Below, piece by piece: positions 9,233 through 17,381 of a stretch of DNA of 64,000 nt. The stretch lies in NCBI RefSeq assembly GCF_024347215.1, contig NZ_AP025282.1, forward strand, positions 1,736,001-1,800,000, written 5' to 3'. A model generated the notes under the pieces. The model worked only from the letters and a program-made list of their open reading frames with translations, was not told the origin of the DNA and made no database searches. The stretch comes from Aliamphritea ceti. GTDB lineage: Bacteria; Pseudomonadota; Gammaproteobacteria; Pseudomonadales; Balneatricaceae. Both the position numbers and the translations under genes were made by a program. Every line of letters begins with the position of its first letter. Positions within the stretch are counted from its first letter, which is position 1.

Positions 9233-9261
9233 AAAAAAGGCAGCTCAGGGAATGAGCTGCC
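9233..9261 (-). terminator. Terminator of fpr
   Basis: A 9-bp stem GGCAGCTCA / TGAGCTGCC with a 5-nt loop is followed by TTTTTT on the minus strand, 50 bases past the fpr stop. Confidence 0.85.
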
Positions 9262-9311
9262 AACGTAGGAGAGATAAATCTCTACTTTCAACGATCGGTT
9301 GGGTTTAGTTG

Positions 9312-10085
9312 TTAACGTTCAACAAATGCCCGTTCAATAACATAGTGACCCTGTTCACCCTGGCGTGCTTCATGGAAGCCCATGCTTTCGAGGATCTTAC
9401 AGGTATCCTTGAGCATGCTTGGGCTACCGCAAAGCATGAAGCGGTCGTGTTCCGGATCCAGATCAGGTAAGCCCAGATCTTTGGTTAATTTGCCAACAAC
9501 CATGAGATCAGTCAGGCGGCCGTTGTTACGGAATTTCTCCCGGGTAACAGTCGGGTAGTAGCGTAGCTTTTCTGACACCATCTCACCCAGAAACTCATCC
9601 TGTGGTAATTCGTTTTCAATGACATCTGTATACGCCAGTTCTGACAGGTAACGTACACCGTGCGTCAGGATGACCTGGTCATATGCATCGTAGATCTCCG
9701 GATCTTTAATAATGCTCATGAAAGGTGCTAAACCTGTACCGGTACTGATCAGGTAAAGGCGCTTGCCTGGCAGCAGGTTGTCATTAATCAGTGTGCCGGT
9801 AGGCTTACGGCTAACCAGAATCTGGTCACCCACATTGATATTCTGCAGCTTAGATGTCAGTGGGCCGTCCTGTACTTTAATGCTGAAAAATTCCAGACGG
9901 TCTTCATGGTTTGCGCTGGCAATACTATAAGCACGCATCAGTGGACGGCCTTCATGTTCCAGACCAATCATCACGAAATGACCGTTCTTGAAGCGAAAGC
10001 CAGGATCACGGCTGGTCGTGAAGCTGAACAAAGTATCGTTCCAGTGATGAACGCTGAGGACTTCTTCGGTTGCTATGTTTGCCAT
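9312..10085 (-). CDS. fpr: Ferredoxin/flavodoxin-NADP+ reductase
   Basis: 257 residues, the usual length for bacterial class I Fpr. The FAD-binding motif RAYSIAS sits near residue 51, the NADP-binding region begins at LISTGTGLAPFMSII (about 112-126), and the C-terminal half shows the CGSPSML nucleotide-contact motif and the family end VIERAFVER. It transfers electrons between NADPH and ferredoxin or flavodoxin in the cytosol, supporting redox-stress defence and Fe-S enzymes. It is divergent from a LysR gene, the arrangement known in Pseudomonas for fpr and finR. It has its own terminator. Confidence 0.93.
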   Translation of the reverse strand: MANIATEEVLSVHHWNDTLFSFTTSRDPGFRFKNGHFVMIGLEHEGRPLMRAYSIASANHEDRLEFFSIKVQDGPLTSKLQNINVGDQILVSRKPTGTLINDNLLPGKRLYLISTGTGLAPFMSIIKDPEIYDAYDQVILTHGVRYLSELAYTDVIENELPQDEFLGEMVSEKLRYYPTVTREKFRNNGRLTDLMVVGKLTKDLGLPDLDPEHDRFMLCGSPSMLKDTCKILESMGFHEARQGEQGHYVIERAFVER

Positions 10086-10268
10086 TGCTGATTCCTATAT
10101 AAGATGTTTCACAAGTGCTGCGCTGATTTGCGCTCATGACCTGGTGTGAATTATCTATAATTAAAAGTTATAAAAATCGTATTCCTTATTTCTTGTTAAC
10201 GATAGTATGCCTGTCTATGATATTGGTAAAGACGATAATTCAGAAAACTTATATCGGTAAAACCGCAT

Positions 10269-11147
10269 ATGAAATATACCTTACGTCAGCTGGAAGTATT
10301 TTTGGCCGTTGCTCACTTTGACAACATTACAAAGGCAGCACAGAGTCTGGCAATGTCACAGTCGGCTGTGAGCGGCGCATTGCGGGACCTCGAGCAACAA
10401 TTTGATATGCAATTGTTTGACCGTGTGGGCAAACGTTTACAGATCAACGAACTCGGCCGGGCACTACGTCCAAGAGTAGAAGCTCTTCTGGAACGTGCCA
10501 AATCATTACAGCAGGAAATGGAACAGCATCAGGCTGTAGGTGAGTTGAGAATCGGCGCGACCCTGACGATTGGTAATTATTTAGCCGTAGGGTTAATGGC
10601 CCAGTATATGGCCGAGCATCCGCAGGCGCGGCTGGATTTACAGGTAGCTAACACCACCACGATTACTAAACGGCTGGTGAATTTTGATATTGATATTGGC
10701 CTGATCGAGGGTGAGGTACAGCATCCGGAGTTAGAAATATTGCCCTGGCAAAATGATGAGCTGGTGGTGTTCTGTGCTGCCGGTAATCCCCTGGCGCAAA
10801 AGATTCGTATGAGTGATACGGATTTACTACAGGCAAACTGGATTCTCAGGGAGCAGGGCTCAGGTACCCGACAGACTTTTGACCGGGCGATGCATGGTTT
10901 GCTGCCGGAGCTGAAAGTAACGCTGGAACTTGAGCATATTGAAGCGATAAAAGGTGCAGTAGCAGCAGGTTTAGGTTTGGGATGTTTATCGCGCATTGCA
11001 TTACAGGAAGATTTTGCGCAGGGCAGGCTGGTACCGTTACAGGTAGCAGGCAGAGATCTGAACCGGCGTTTGTATCTGATGTTGCACCGGCATAAGTATA
11101 TCAGTGCGGGGATTGAACACTGGATGCAGCTATGTCGGCGCCAATAG
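10269..11147 (+). CDS. finR: LysR-family regulator, FinR-like, divergent from fpr
   Basis: 292 residues. The N-terminal HTH is YTLRQLEVFLAVAHFDNITKAAQ followed by LAMSQSAVSGALRDLE, then LFDRVGKRLQINELG; the GKRLQIN variant and the effector-domain text RIGATLTIGNYL and GSGTRQTF are typical of the YeiE/FinR branch. It lies head-to-head with fpr (183 bp apart). By analogy with Pseudomonas it is likely to activate fpr under superoxide stress or sulfite/iron imbalance. The link to fpr comes from gene order and subfamily, not from a recognised operator. The gene symbol is therefore tentative. Confidence 0.8.
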   Translation: MKYTLRQLEVFLAVAHFDNITKAAQSLAMSQSAVSGALRDLEQQFDMQLFDRVGKRLQINELGRALRPRVEALLERAKSLQQEMEQHQAVGELRIGATLTIGNYLAVGLMAQYMAEHPQARLDLQVANTTTITKRLVNFDIDIGLIEGEVQHPELEILPWQNDELVVFCAAGNPLAQKIRMSDTDLLQANWILREQGSGTRQTFDRAMHGLLPELKVTLELEHIEAIKGAVAAGLGLGCLSRIALQEDFAQGRLVPLQVAGRDLNRRLYLMLHRHKYISAGIEHWMQLCRRQ

Positions 11148-11191
11148 CCAAGTTACATTAAGCGATTAACCACAGAGATCACTGATATAAA

Positions 11192-11215
11192 AAAACCGGT
11201 AATAGTGCCGGTTTT
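11192..11215. terminator. Bidirectional terminator between LysR and trhO
   Basis: AAAACCGG and CCGGTTTT form an 8-bp stem around an 8-nt loop, with A- and T-runs on both sides. It can serve the plus-strand LysR gene and the convergent minus-strand trhO. Confidence 0.75.
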
Positions 11216-11244
11216 ATTTATCGTGTTTGAACTACATCAGTTCA

Positions 11245-12234
11245 TTACGCCTTAGCGTTACGTGCCTGCTGTTCTTTACGTAGTTGTTCTTTTTGCTCAC
11301 GACGCTGAGCGATAGTTTCCAGTGCATCGGCACCCAGGTGTGCTTCACCACGGGTTTCAGCCAGTTGCATTTGCTTTTGACGTTCAATGAAACGTTCACG
11401 CTGAGACGGGTCTTGCTTATCATAACATTGGTGACAGCTGACGCCCTGCATGTATTTGTCGCTTTGCTTGTCTTCTTCTGTAATAGGTAAACGACAAGCG
11501 TGACACTGATCGTAGACACCTTTTTCCAGCTGGTGGTTTACGGTGATGCGGTTATCGAAAACAAAGCATTCACCCTGCCACATGGTTTCTTCTTCAGGCA
11601 CTTCTTCAAGGTACTTCAGAATGCCACCTTCAAGATGGTAAACCTCATCAAAACCCTGTTCTTTCAGGTAAGCGGTGGATTTTTCGCAGCGAATACCACC
11701 AGTACAGAACATGGCAACTTTCTTGTTCTTTTCCGGATCAAGATTGTCTTTAACGTACTTAGGGAATTCACGGAAGGTTTCTGTTTCCGGATTGATAGCG
11801 CCTTCGAAAGTGCCAACCTGTACTTCGTAATCGTTACGGGTGTCGACCAGAATAACGTCAGGGTCAGAAATCAGAGCATTCCAGTCCTGTGGCTTAACGT
11901 AGGTACCAACCACTTGCTTTGGATCGATACCTTCAACGCCCATGGTGACGATTTCTTTCTTCAGTTTTACCTTAGTGCGGTAGAACGGATTGGACTCATC
12001 GAAAGATTCTTTATAGACAGTATCAGCTAGTCGCGGGTCGTTTTTTAACCAGGCTAAGAGTGCATCAATACCTTCCCGGCTGCCGGCAACTGTTCCGTTT
12101 ATACCTTCTTTGGCAAGTAATAAGGTACCGCGGATACCATTGTCTTCCAGTAACAGGCGAAGCGGTTCACGGATTTCCTGGTAATCTTCCAGAGTGGCGA
12201 ATTTGTAGAGCGCACATACAACAACTTGTGACAT
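11245..12234 (-). CDS. trhO: tRNA uridine(34) hydroxylase TrhO (rhodanese-like, YceA family)
   Basis: 329 residues from the ATG at 12234, preceded by AGAGGA; a longer in-frame extension to 12390 has no SD and no family match. The N-terminal domain shows LLLAKEGINGTVAG. The rhodanese domain (about 125-220) carries VDTRNDYEV and the active cysteine in MFCTGGIRCEKS. A C-terminal zinc-ribbon-like part has CHAC and CHQC pairs, followed by a charged tail. The family hydroxylates U34 of tRNAs, a step to 5-carboxymethoxyuridine/5-methoxyuridine. It stands alone. Confidence 0.92.
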   Translation of the reverse strand: MSQVVVCALYKFATLEDYQEIREPLRLLLEDNGIRGTLLLAKEGINGTVAGSREGIDALLAWLKNDPRLADTVYKESFDESNPFYRTKVKLKKEIVTMGVEGIDPKQVVGTYVKPQDWNALISDPDVILVDTRNDYEVQVGTFEGAINPETETFREFPKYVKDNLDPEKNKKVAMFCTGGIRCEKSTAYLKEQGFDEVYHLEGGILKYLEEVPEEETMWQGECFVFDNRITVNHQLEKGVYDQCHACRLPITEEDKQSDKYMQGVSCHQCYDKQDPSQRERFIERQKQMQLAETRGEAHLGADALETIAQRREQKEQLRKEQQARNAKA

Positions 12235-12547
12235 GATTTTCCTCTGCGGGCCGGAGCGTAAATCCGGAGCATTTATGTAGTGTATAACCAGTGCCTGGCA
12301 GGTGACTGCCATTAAGCACAGGTTTGTCCGAAACGAACTGGGCGGCATTCTAATCAAAAAGTCTGCGACTGTAAAAGCACCTCTTTCCATTTATCTTCTG
12401 TTCAGTCTGGAGTGTCTATACTGTGGCATTTTCTTCAATATTTGTTTAGATCATATGTATTTATTCAGATGATGTTTTGGTGCAAATGGAATAGCTTGAT
12501 ACCATGCGCGACATTCCAGGGGATTCACTTAAAGAATGAGTGTTTAG

Positions 12548-13498
12548 ATGCAGGTATTAGTAGTAGATGACTCCGCTTTAGTGCGGGACATAGTTACCAG
12601 CATTGTTGTGGAAGCAGGTTACCCGCAACCGTTACTGGCTAAAGATGCCCGTGAAGCGCGGATGCATATCAAACGATCAGTCGTCGATCTGATCTTAATG
12701 GATATTCAGTTGCCGGGTATTGATGGCTTACAGCTGACCCGTCAGATTCGTCGTAATCTTAAAGATGATCACTGGATTCCGATTATTTTTCTGACAATTA
12801 AAGATGATGCTGATTATCTCTCTGAAGCCATTGATGCCGGTGGCGATGATTATCTTGTAAAACCGGTTAATAAAGTTGTGTTACTGGCGAAGATACATGC
12901 GATGTCGCGTATCTCGAAAATGAAAGCAGCACTGGACGAAACCAACTTACAGCTCAGTAGGCTAACTCAGATTGACTCCCTCACAAATACCATTAACCGA
13001 CGGGGCTTTGATGATGCGCTAAAGCATGCCTGGCGTTTGCATCGTCGTAATAATGAAGAATTGTGTTTGTTGTTTCTGGATATAGATGGTTTCAAAATCT
13101 ACAACGACAGCTATGGCCATCAGCAGGGCGACCGCTGTTTACGGCAGGTATCTGAGTTATTTAAAAGCTGCCTGCGTAATGAAAGTGATTTACTGGCACG
13201 TTATGGCGGTGAAGAATTCGTTATTCTTTTACCTAATACACCATTACGTGCCGCAGAAAAATTGGCACAGAAAGTCCTGAATAGATTACAACAAGAGAAT
13301 ATCAGCCATCCGAATTCTGATACTGCGCCGTATATTACAGTCAGTATTGGTATCAGTACTACGCGTGATGGTGCAGTTACAGGCCAAAAATTACTTAGCC
13401 AGGCTGACCGGAGCTTATATATGGCTAAATCAAACGGCCGTAATCAGTTATGCTGCTATGAAGATATTGAGCAGTTAATGGTGGATTCTGATACATGA
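12548..13498 (+). CDS. Response regulator with diguanylate cyclase (REC-GGDEF)
   Basis: 316 residues. The receiver domain (1-120) has acidic Asp7/Asp8, phospho-acceptor Asp52 in LILMDIQLPG and Lys105 in YLVKP. A short coiled linker leads to a GGDEF domain (about 140-305) with active-site motif ARYGGEEFVIL, so it should make c-di-GMP. The inhibitory I-site RxxD, expected five residues before GGEEF, reads NESD, so product feedback may be weak. No histidine kinase is adjacent. The gene overlaps the next one by four bases (ATGA), implying translational coupling with the Gre-like protein. Confidence 0.93.
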   Translation: MQVLVVDDSALVRDIVTSIVVEAGYPQPLLAKDAREARMHIKRSVVDLILMDIQLPGIDGLQLTRQIRRNLKDDHWIPIIFLTIKDDADYLSEAIDAGGDDYLVKPVNKVVLLAKIHAMSRISKMKAALDETNLQLSRLTQIDSLTNTINRRGFDDALKHAWRLHRRNNEELCLLFLDIDGFKIYNDSYGHQQGDRCLRQVSELFKSCLRNESDLLARYGGEEFVILLPNTPLRAAEKLAQKVLNRLQQENISHPNSDTAPYITVSIGISTTRDGAVTGQKLLSQADRSLYMAKSNGRNQLCCYEDIEQLMVDSDT

Positions 13499-13968
13499 GC
13501 AAGGCAGGGCTAATTGCAGCTGTAATTGAACGGTTGGAAGCTGATCTGGAGGTTTGTCAGCAGGCGGCTAACGAAGCACATCAGGCAGCGACCCATGAAG
13601 AGAGCGTTGCAGAAAATCAGTACGACACGCTGGGGCTGGAAGCTTCTTATCTGGCCGAAGGGCAGTCACGCAGAGTGTCTGAAATCCAGCATGAAATGGC
13701 AGCCTGGCGAGGTATACCTGAAGCGGAAGTGTATGAAGATGACCCAGTTATTTCGGGCTGTTTGATAGTACTCGAAGCGCTGGACTCAGGAGAGCAGCGG
13801 GTATTATTACTTGGGCCGGCTGCTGGCGGGATGAAATTGGCATTTGCTGAGCTGAGCGTCACAGTGGTGACACCTGAAGCACCGCTTGGCGCGCAACTGA
13901 TTGGTAAGTTCGTCGGGGATTGCGTAATGATAGCCGCTACTGAGTTTGAAATAATTGAGATTCAATAA
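13495..13968 (+). CDS. GreA/GreB-like transcription elongation factor homologue
   Basis: 157 residues. Residues 1-75 form a predicted coiled coil whose tip region (EESVAENQYDTLGLEASYLA) resembles the acidic tip of Gre factors. Residues about 80-157 resemble the Gre FKBP-like C-terminal domain: VISGCLIVLEALDSGEQRVL, then PEAPLGAQLIGKFVGDCV, cf. SPLGxALLGKxxGD. It probably binds in the secondary channel of RNA polymerase; whether it stimulates cleavage or inhibits (as Gfh proteins do) cannot be told. It shares four bases with the preceding diguanylate cyclase gene. The fold call is good, the activity uncertain. Confidence 0.8.
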   Translation: MSKAGLIAAVIERLEADLEVCQQAANEAHQAATHEESVAENQYDTLGLEASYLAEGQSRRVSEIQHEMAAWRGIPEAEVYEDDPVISGCLIVLEALDSGEQRVLLLGPAAGGMKLAFAELSVTVVTPEAPLGAQLIGKFVGDCVMIAATEFEIIEIQ

Positions 13969-13971
13969 GAG

Positions 13972-14001
13972 CTGATTATTCCTTGCAAGCCAGCGTATAA
14001 T
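13972..14001 (+). promoter_or_regulatory. Candidate sigma-70 promoter for the SlyD-like gene
   Basis: A consensus -10 TATAAT at 13996-14001 has a weaker -35 CTGATT at 13972-13977 (18-bp spacer), placing a start about 30 bases before the ATG at 14037. Confidence 0.55.
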
Positions 14002-14036
14002 GCCGCCAGTAAATAGCTCAGAATTTAGGATAAATA

Positions 14037-14519
14037 ATGAAAATCACTAAAGATACGGTTGTACAGTTCCATTACAACCTAACCGCTGCTGATGACAGCG
14101 TGCAGGAAAGCAGCCGTGAAGGTAACCCGATGGCTTATCTGCATGGTCATGACAATATGATTAGCGGTTTGGAAGCGGCGCTGAATGACCGTGAAACAGG
14201 TGATATCTTTTCTGTGACGCTGGCACCTGAAGATGCCTATGGCAAGTTTCTGCCAAATTGCGAACAGATTATTCCGAAGAAACATTTGCAAGGTAAGAAG
14301 AACTGGCGTCCGGGCATGGTAGCAACAGTGCAAACAGATAAAGGTCTGCGTCAGGTATCTATCGTAAAGGTTGGTATGTCTAAAGTAACGGTTGATAACA
14401 ATCATCCGCTGGCGGGTAAAACACTGACGTTTGAAGTTGAAGTGATGGATGTACGTGAAGCAACAACAGAAGAAGTTTCCCATGGCCATGCCCATGGTGT
14501 AGGCGGCCATCAGCACTGA
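14037..14519 (+). CDS. FKBP-type peptidyl-prolyl isomerase, SlyD-like
   Basis: 160 residues. The N-terminal FKBP strand and loop (VQFHYNLTAADDSVQESS), the PMAYLHGHDNMISGLEAAL segment and VTLAPEDAYGKF are those of SlyD/FkpB proteins, with the insert-in-flap chaperone domain at about 70-125. The C-terminus is short but histidine-rich (HGHAHGVGGHQH), suggesting nickel or zinc binding as in SlyD. It is a cytosolic folding helper. AGGATAA precedes the ATG, and a strong terminator follows, so it is a single gene. Confidence 0.9.
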   Translation: MKITKDTVVQFHYNLTAADDSVQESSREGNPMAYLHGHDNMISGLEAALNDRETGDIFSVTLAPEDAYGKFLPNCEQIIPKKHLQGKKNWRPGMVATVQTDKGLRQVSIVKVGMSKVTVDNNHPLAGKTLTFEVEVMDVREATTEEVSHGHAHGVGGHQH

Positions 14520-14541
14520 TAACTCTCGATGCATAGTTGAA

Positions 14542-14566
14542 AACAGCGCCTGATGGCGCTGTTTTT
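14542..14566 (+). terminator. Terminator after SlyD-like gene
   Basis: AACAGCGCC and GGCGCTGTT form a 9-bp stem with loop TGAT and a T5 tail on the plus strand. Confidence 0.88.
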
Positions 14567-14608
14567 GTATCTGGGCTGGTAACGTTAACGAGGGTATAGC
14601 ACTGTGTA

Positions 14609-14932
14609 TCAAAGTGCCCGTTGCTGGTGCCACTGTTGTGTAGCGTTGATATCCAGGTCGCTGATGATCTGCTCGGCAGTTAATAACTGCAAGCTCTGGT
14701 AGTCAGGCTGACCGGTTATTTCTGTCTGCACTGATGCATGGCTGTTATCAGCGCGGCGGTATTCAAAATAGACAAAACAGGTTTGGCTGCCGTTACGTTT
14801 ACCCGGGGTAAACCAGACTGCCAGATTGCATTGTTGTGCCGGATGCCAACATAAAACAGGTTCACAGGCGGCTAGCTCATGATCTGCATTAAGCTGAGAT
14901 GGTCGTGCTGAATAAATATGTGCTTCAAACAT
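14609..14932 (-). CDS. Conserved-looking 107-residue protein of unknown function with structured leader
   Basis: 107 residues, not recognised. It has no signal peptide or membrane segment. The middle reads as beta-strands (NLAVWFTPGKR, TCFVYFEYRR) and the C-terminus as helices. Four cysteines are scattered without a CxxC pair. The ATG at 14932 is preceded by GGGAG. A long leader with strong secondary structure and its own promoter lies upstream, so the gene seems expressed and controlled separately from frmA. The coding call rests on the SD and leader rather than on homology. Confidence 0.55.
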   Translation of the reverse strand: MFEAHIYSARPSQLNADHELAACEPVLCWHPAQQCNLAVWFTPGKRNGSQTCFVYFEYRRADNSHASVQTEITGQPDYQSLQLLTAEQIISDLDINATQQWHQQRAL

Positions 14933-14957
14933 GGATCTGCTCCCATTTTCATGAGAA

Positions 14958-15063
14958 CTGACGTGTGCGGGGTACTTACCTGATTCTTTGTCGGTATGAC
15001 CACATCGCCCGGAAATTCCGGGTTACCACCTTGCCCAGGTTGGCAGGTTGGCGAGGACGTCAG
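14958..15063 (-). ncRNA. Candidate structured leader RNA (riboswitch-like element), unidentified
   Basis: On the minus strand the segment is closed by CTGACGT (15063-15057) pairing with ACGTCAG (14964-14958). Inside are a perfect hairpin, CCCGGAA/TTCCGGG around 15008-15022, a GGTA-AG-TACC hairpin (14971-14980) and other short pairings such as TGCC/GGCA. It sits between a promoter (15125-15097) and the SD of the 107-residue gene. It does not match the riboswitch classes I can recall. The boundaries and strand are inferred from the pairing and from the position of the gene. Confidence 0.45.
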
Positions 15064-15096
15064 CCCTTCTCTTGATGTAACAATTATGTGGCGGTA

Positions 15097-15125
15097 AATG
15101 TAGGGTATTTTTAGCCAGGTTGCAA
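15097..15125 (-). promoter_or_regulatory. Candidate promoter of the structured leader and 107-residue gene
   Basis: On the minus strand there is TTGCAA (15125-15120), a 17-bp spacer, then TACATT (15102-15097). Transcription would begin near 15090 and give a leader of about 155 nt. Confidence 0.45.
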
Positions 15126-15200
15126 CGATAAGTTGGTTATAAAAGCAGCAGGTTTTTATGGCTTGCTGAATTAAGAAGCGGGGCTTTATGCCAATGTAGA

Positions 15201-15231
15201 AACTGTTCCGGTAACTCAGACCGGAACAGTT
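15201..15231 (-). terminator. Hairpin downstream of frmA, possible terminator
   Basis: AACTGTTCCGG pairs with CCGGAACAGTT (11 bp, 9-nt loop). The tail on the minus strand has only TTT, so termination is possible rather than certain. Confidence 0.5.
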
Positions 15232-15268
15232 AGTTATGCATTTGAATGTTAAATACTGTACTTAAGTT

Positions 15269-16399
15269 TTAAGCATCAAAGTGAATGACGCTACGAATGC
15301 TCTTGCCCTGGTGCATCAGATCAAAGGCTTCATTGATTTTTTCCAGCCCCATTGTGTGGGTTATGAAGTCATCCAGCCGGAATTCACCCTGCAGGTAACG
15401 CTCGACGTAATCTGGTAATTCTGAACGGCCTTTTACACCACCGAATGCTGATCCGCGCCATACGCGTCCTGTTACCAGTTGGAACGGACGGGTTGATATT
15501 TCCTGGCCAGCGCCGGCAACGCCAATGATGACGGATTCGCCCCAGCCTTTATGGCAGCATTCAAGTGCAGAGCGCATTACCTGAGTATTGCCTATACACT
15601 CGAATGAGTAATCTACGCCGCCGTCGGTCATTTCAACAATCAGGTCCTGAATAGATTGCTCATGTTCCTTCGGATTAATACAGTCAGTTGCACCCAGTTT
15701 ACGCGCCAGTTCGAACTTAGAGGTATTGATATCAATCGCGATGATGCGGCTGGCTTTGGCCATAGTTGCACCAATAATCGCTGATAACCCGATGCCTCCC
15801 AGACCGAACACAGCAACAGTGGCGCCGGCTTCCACTTTTGCTGTGTTGATCACTGCGCCCATGCCGGTAGTAACGCCGCAACCTAACAGACAGATTTCTT
15901 CCAGTGGCGCTTCAGGGTTTACTTTAGCCAGCGAGATTTCAGGTAAAACTGTGTATTCAGAAAAGGTCGAACAACCCATGTAATGATAGATAGGCTGGCC
16001 ATCCTTATAAAAGCGGGTGGTACCATCTGGCATCAGACCTTTACCCTGAGTTTCACGTATTTTCTGACAAAGATTGGTCTTGCCTGACAGACAATATTTA
16101 CATTCACCGCACTCTGGTGTGTACAGGGGAATGACGTGATCACCAATAGCAACACTGGTGACGCCTTCGCCAATCGCTGTAACAATACCGCCGCCTTCAT
16201 GGCCAAGTACCACCGGGAAAATACCTTCAGGGTCGTCACCGGAAAGGGTGAAAGCATCGGTATGACAAACGCCACTGGCAATCACCTTTACCAGCACTTC
16301 GCCTGCCTGCGGCGGCATAACATCTATTTCTTCAATACTTAATGGTTGGTTGGGGCCCCAGGCAACGGCGGCTTTAGATTTGATCATGGTGTCAGACAT
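15269..16399 (-). CDS. frmA: S-(hydroxymethyl)glutathione dehydrogenase (class III alcohol dehydrogenase)
   Basis: 376 residues, typical of class III ADH. Catalytic zinc ligands are Cys and His in VIASGVCHTDAFTLSG and GHEGGGIV, the structural zinc site is CGECKYCLSGKTNLC (four Cys), and the Rossmann motif is FGLGGIGLSAIIGA. It oxidises the formaldehyde-glutathione adduct to S-formylglutathione and may also act as GSNO reductase. The usual partner, S-formylglutathione hydrolase, is not adjacent. A divergent LysR gene and an inverted repeat in the shared upstream region suggest its control. Confidence 0.95.
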   Translation of the reverse strand: MSDTMIKSKAAVAWGPNQPLSIEEIDVMPPQAGEVLVKVIASGVCHTDAFTLSGDDPEGIFPVVLGHEGGGIVTAIGEGVTSVAIGDHVIPLYTPECGECKYCLSGKTNLCQKIRETQGKGLMPDGTTRFYKDGQPIYHYMGCSTFSEYTVLPEISLAKVNPEAPLEEICLLGCGVTTGMGAVINTAKVEAGATVAVFGLGGIGLSAIIGATMAKASRIIAIDINTSKFELARKLGATDCINPKEHEQSIQDLIVEMTDGGVDYSFECIGNTQVMRSALECCHKGWGESVIIGVAGAGQEISTRPFQLVTGRVWRGSAFGGVKGRSELPDYVERYLQGEFRLDDFITHTMGLEKINEAFDLMHQGKSIRSVIHFDA

Positions 16400-16419
16400 A
16401 AGAATAGCTCTTGATTATT

Positions 16420-16436
16420 AAATGATGTGATCATTT
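16420..16436. promoter_or_regulatory. Inverted repeat between frmA and divergent LysR gene
   Basis: AAATGAT-GTG-ATCATTT is a perfect 7-bp inverted repeat about 20 bases before the frmA start, a candidate operator in the divergent promoter region. Confidence 0.5.
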
Positions 16437-16499
16437 TAATTGTTTCTTATTGAGTGATAATCTGGCTATTTGTTAAATAACTTTTACTAGTTGGTAATA

Positions 16500-17369
16500 A
16501 TGAGTAACTGGGAAGGCGTATCTGAATTTGTTGCTGTGGCAGAGCAGGGCAGTTTTACCCTGGCTTCACAGCAGCTGGGAATATCTACAGCACAGGTAAG
16601 CCGACAGGTAACTGCACTGGAAAAGCGCCTGGCGACCAAACTGTTCTACCGGACAACCCGTAAAGTATCGCTGACGGAAGCCGGTGAAGTTTATTATCAG
16701 CATTGCCGTCAGGTATTAGATGGGCTGGAAGAAGCTGAGCGGGCGTTGAGTCATTTGCAAAGTACGCCCCGTGGAAAGCTTAAGATCACAGCGCCGACTA
16801 CCTATGGGGAAAGTAAGATTACTCCCTTACTGAATAACTTCATGATTCGTTATCCTGAGTTAGAAGTGCATTGCCGGCTGAGTAATCAGAAGGTGGATTT
16901 GGTTGAAGCTGGGTTTGATTTGGCGATACGGCTGGGGCAGTTAGAAGATTCAAGTATGATGGCGAAACGTCTGGCAACCCGGAAGTTACACGTCTGTGCA
17001 GCGCCTGAATATATAAATAAATACGGCGAGCCGGATAACCCTGAACAATTGGCTGAATATAACTGCTTGCAGGGAAACCTGGGGTACTGGCGTTTTGCAG
17101 ACAATGGCCTTGAGAAAAATGTCCGGGTAACAGGTAGCCTGCATTGTAACAGCGGTCAGGTATTACTAGATGCCGCGCTGAAAGGTTTGGGGCTTGTTCA
17201 GTTACCGGATTATTACGTTCAGCGCTTTATGGAGCAGGGCTTGTTGAAAGAATTACTCATCAAGTATCAGCCTGCTGATGAAGGTATCTGGGCGTTGTAT
17301 CCACATAACCGCCACCTATCCCCTAAGGTGAGGGTTCTGGTTGATTACCTCAGCGAAAAATTGGGCTGA
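16500..17369 (+). CDS. LysR-family transcriptional regulator
   Basis: 289 residues from the ATG at 16500; the open frame reaches a TTG at 16491 but ATG fits the family start (MSNWEGVSEFVAVAEQGSF). The HTH has FTLASQQLGISTAQVSRQV and then LFYRTTRKVSLTEAGEVYY, the hallmark of the CrgA/AaeR-like LysR group. The effector domain contains DLAIRLGQLEDSSMMAKRL. It is divergent from frmA, which it may regulate. It is a close paralogue in style of the LysR genes at 17382 and 22078. Confidence 0.9.
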   Translation: MSNWEGVSEFVAVAEQGSFTLASQQLGISTAQVSRQVTALEKRLATKLFYRTTRKVSLTEAGEVYYQHCRQVLDGLEEAERALSHLQSTPRGKLKITAPTTYGESKITPLLNNFMIRYPELEVHCRLSNQKVDLVEAGFDLAIRLGQLEDSSMMAKRLATRKLHVCAAPEYINKYGEPDNPEQLAEYNCLQGNLGYWRFADNGLEKNVRVTGSLHCNSGQVLLDAALKGLGLVQLPDYYVQRFMEQGLLKELLIKYQPADEGIWALYPHNRHLSPKVRVLVDYLSEKLG

Positions 17370-17381
17370 TATTCAAAAGGA

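Noticed and set aside
10136..10321. 61-codon plus-strand frame between fpr and the LysR gene
   Set aside because: It overlaps the start of the LysR gene in another frame and lies in the divergent promoter region.
11500..12030. 176-codon open frame antisense to trhO
   Set aside because: It lies entirely within trhO, has Phe-rich composition typical of antisense shadows and no SD.
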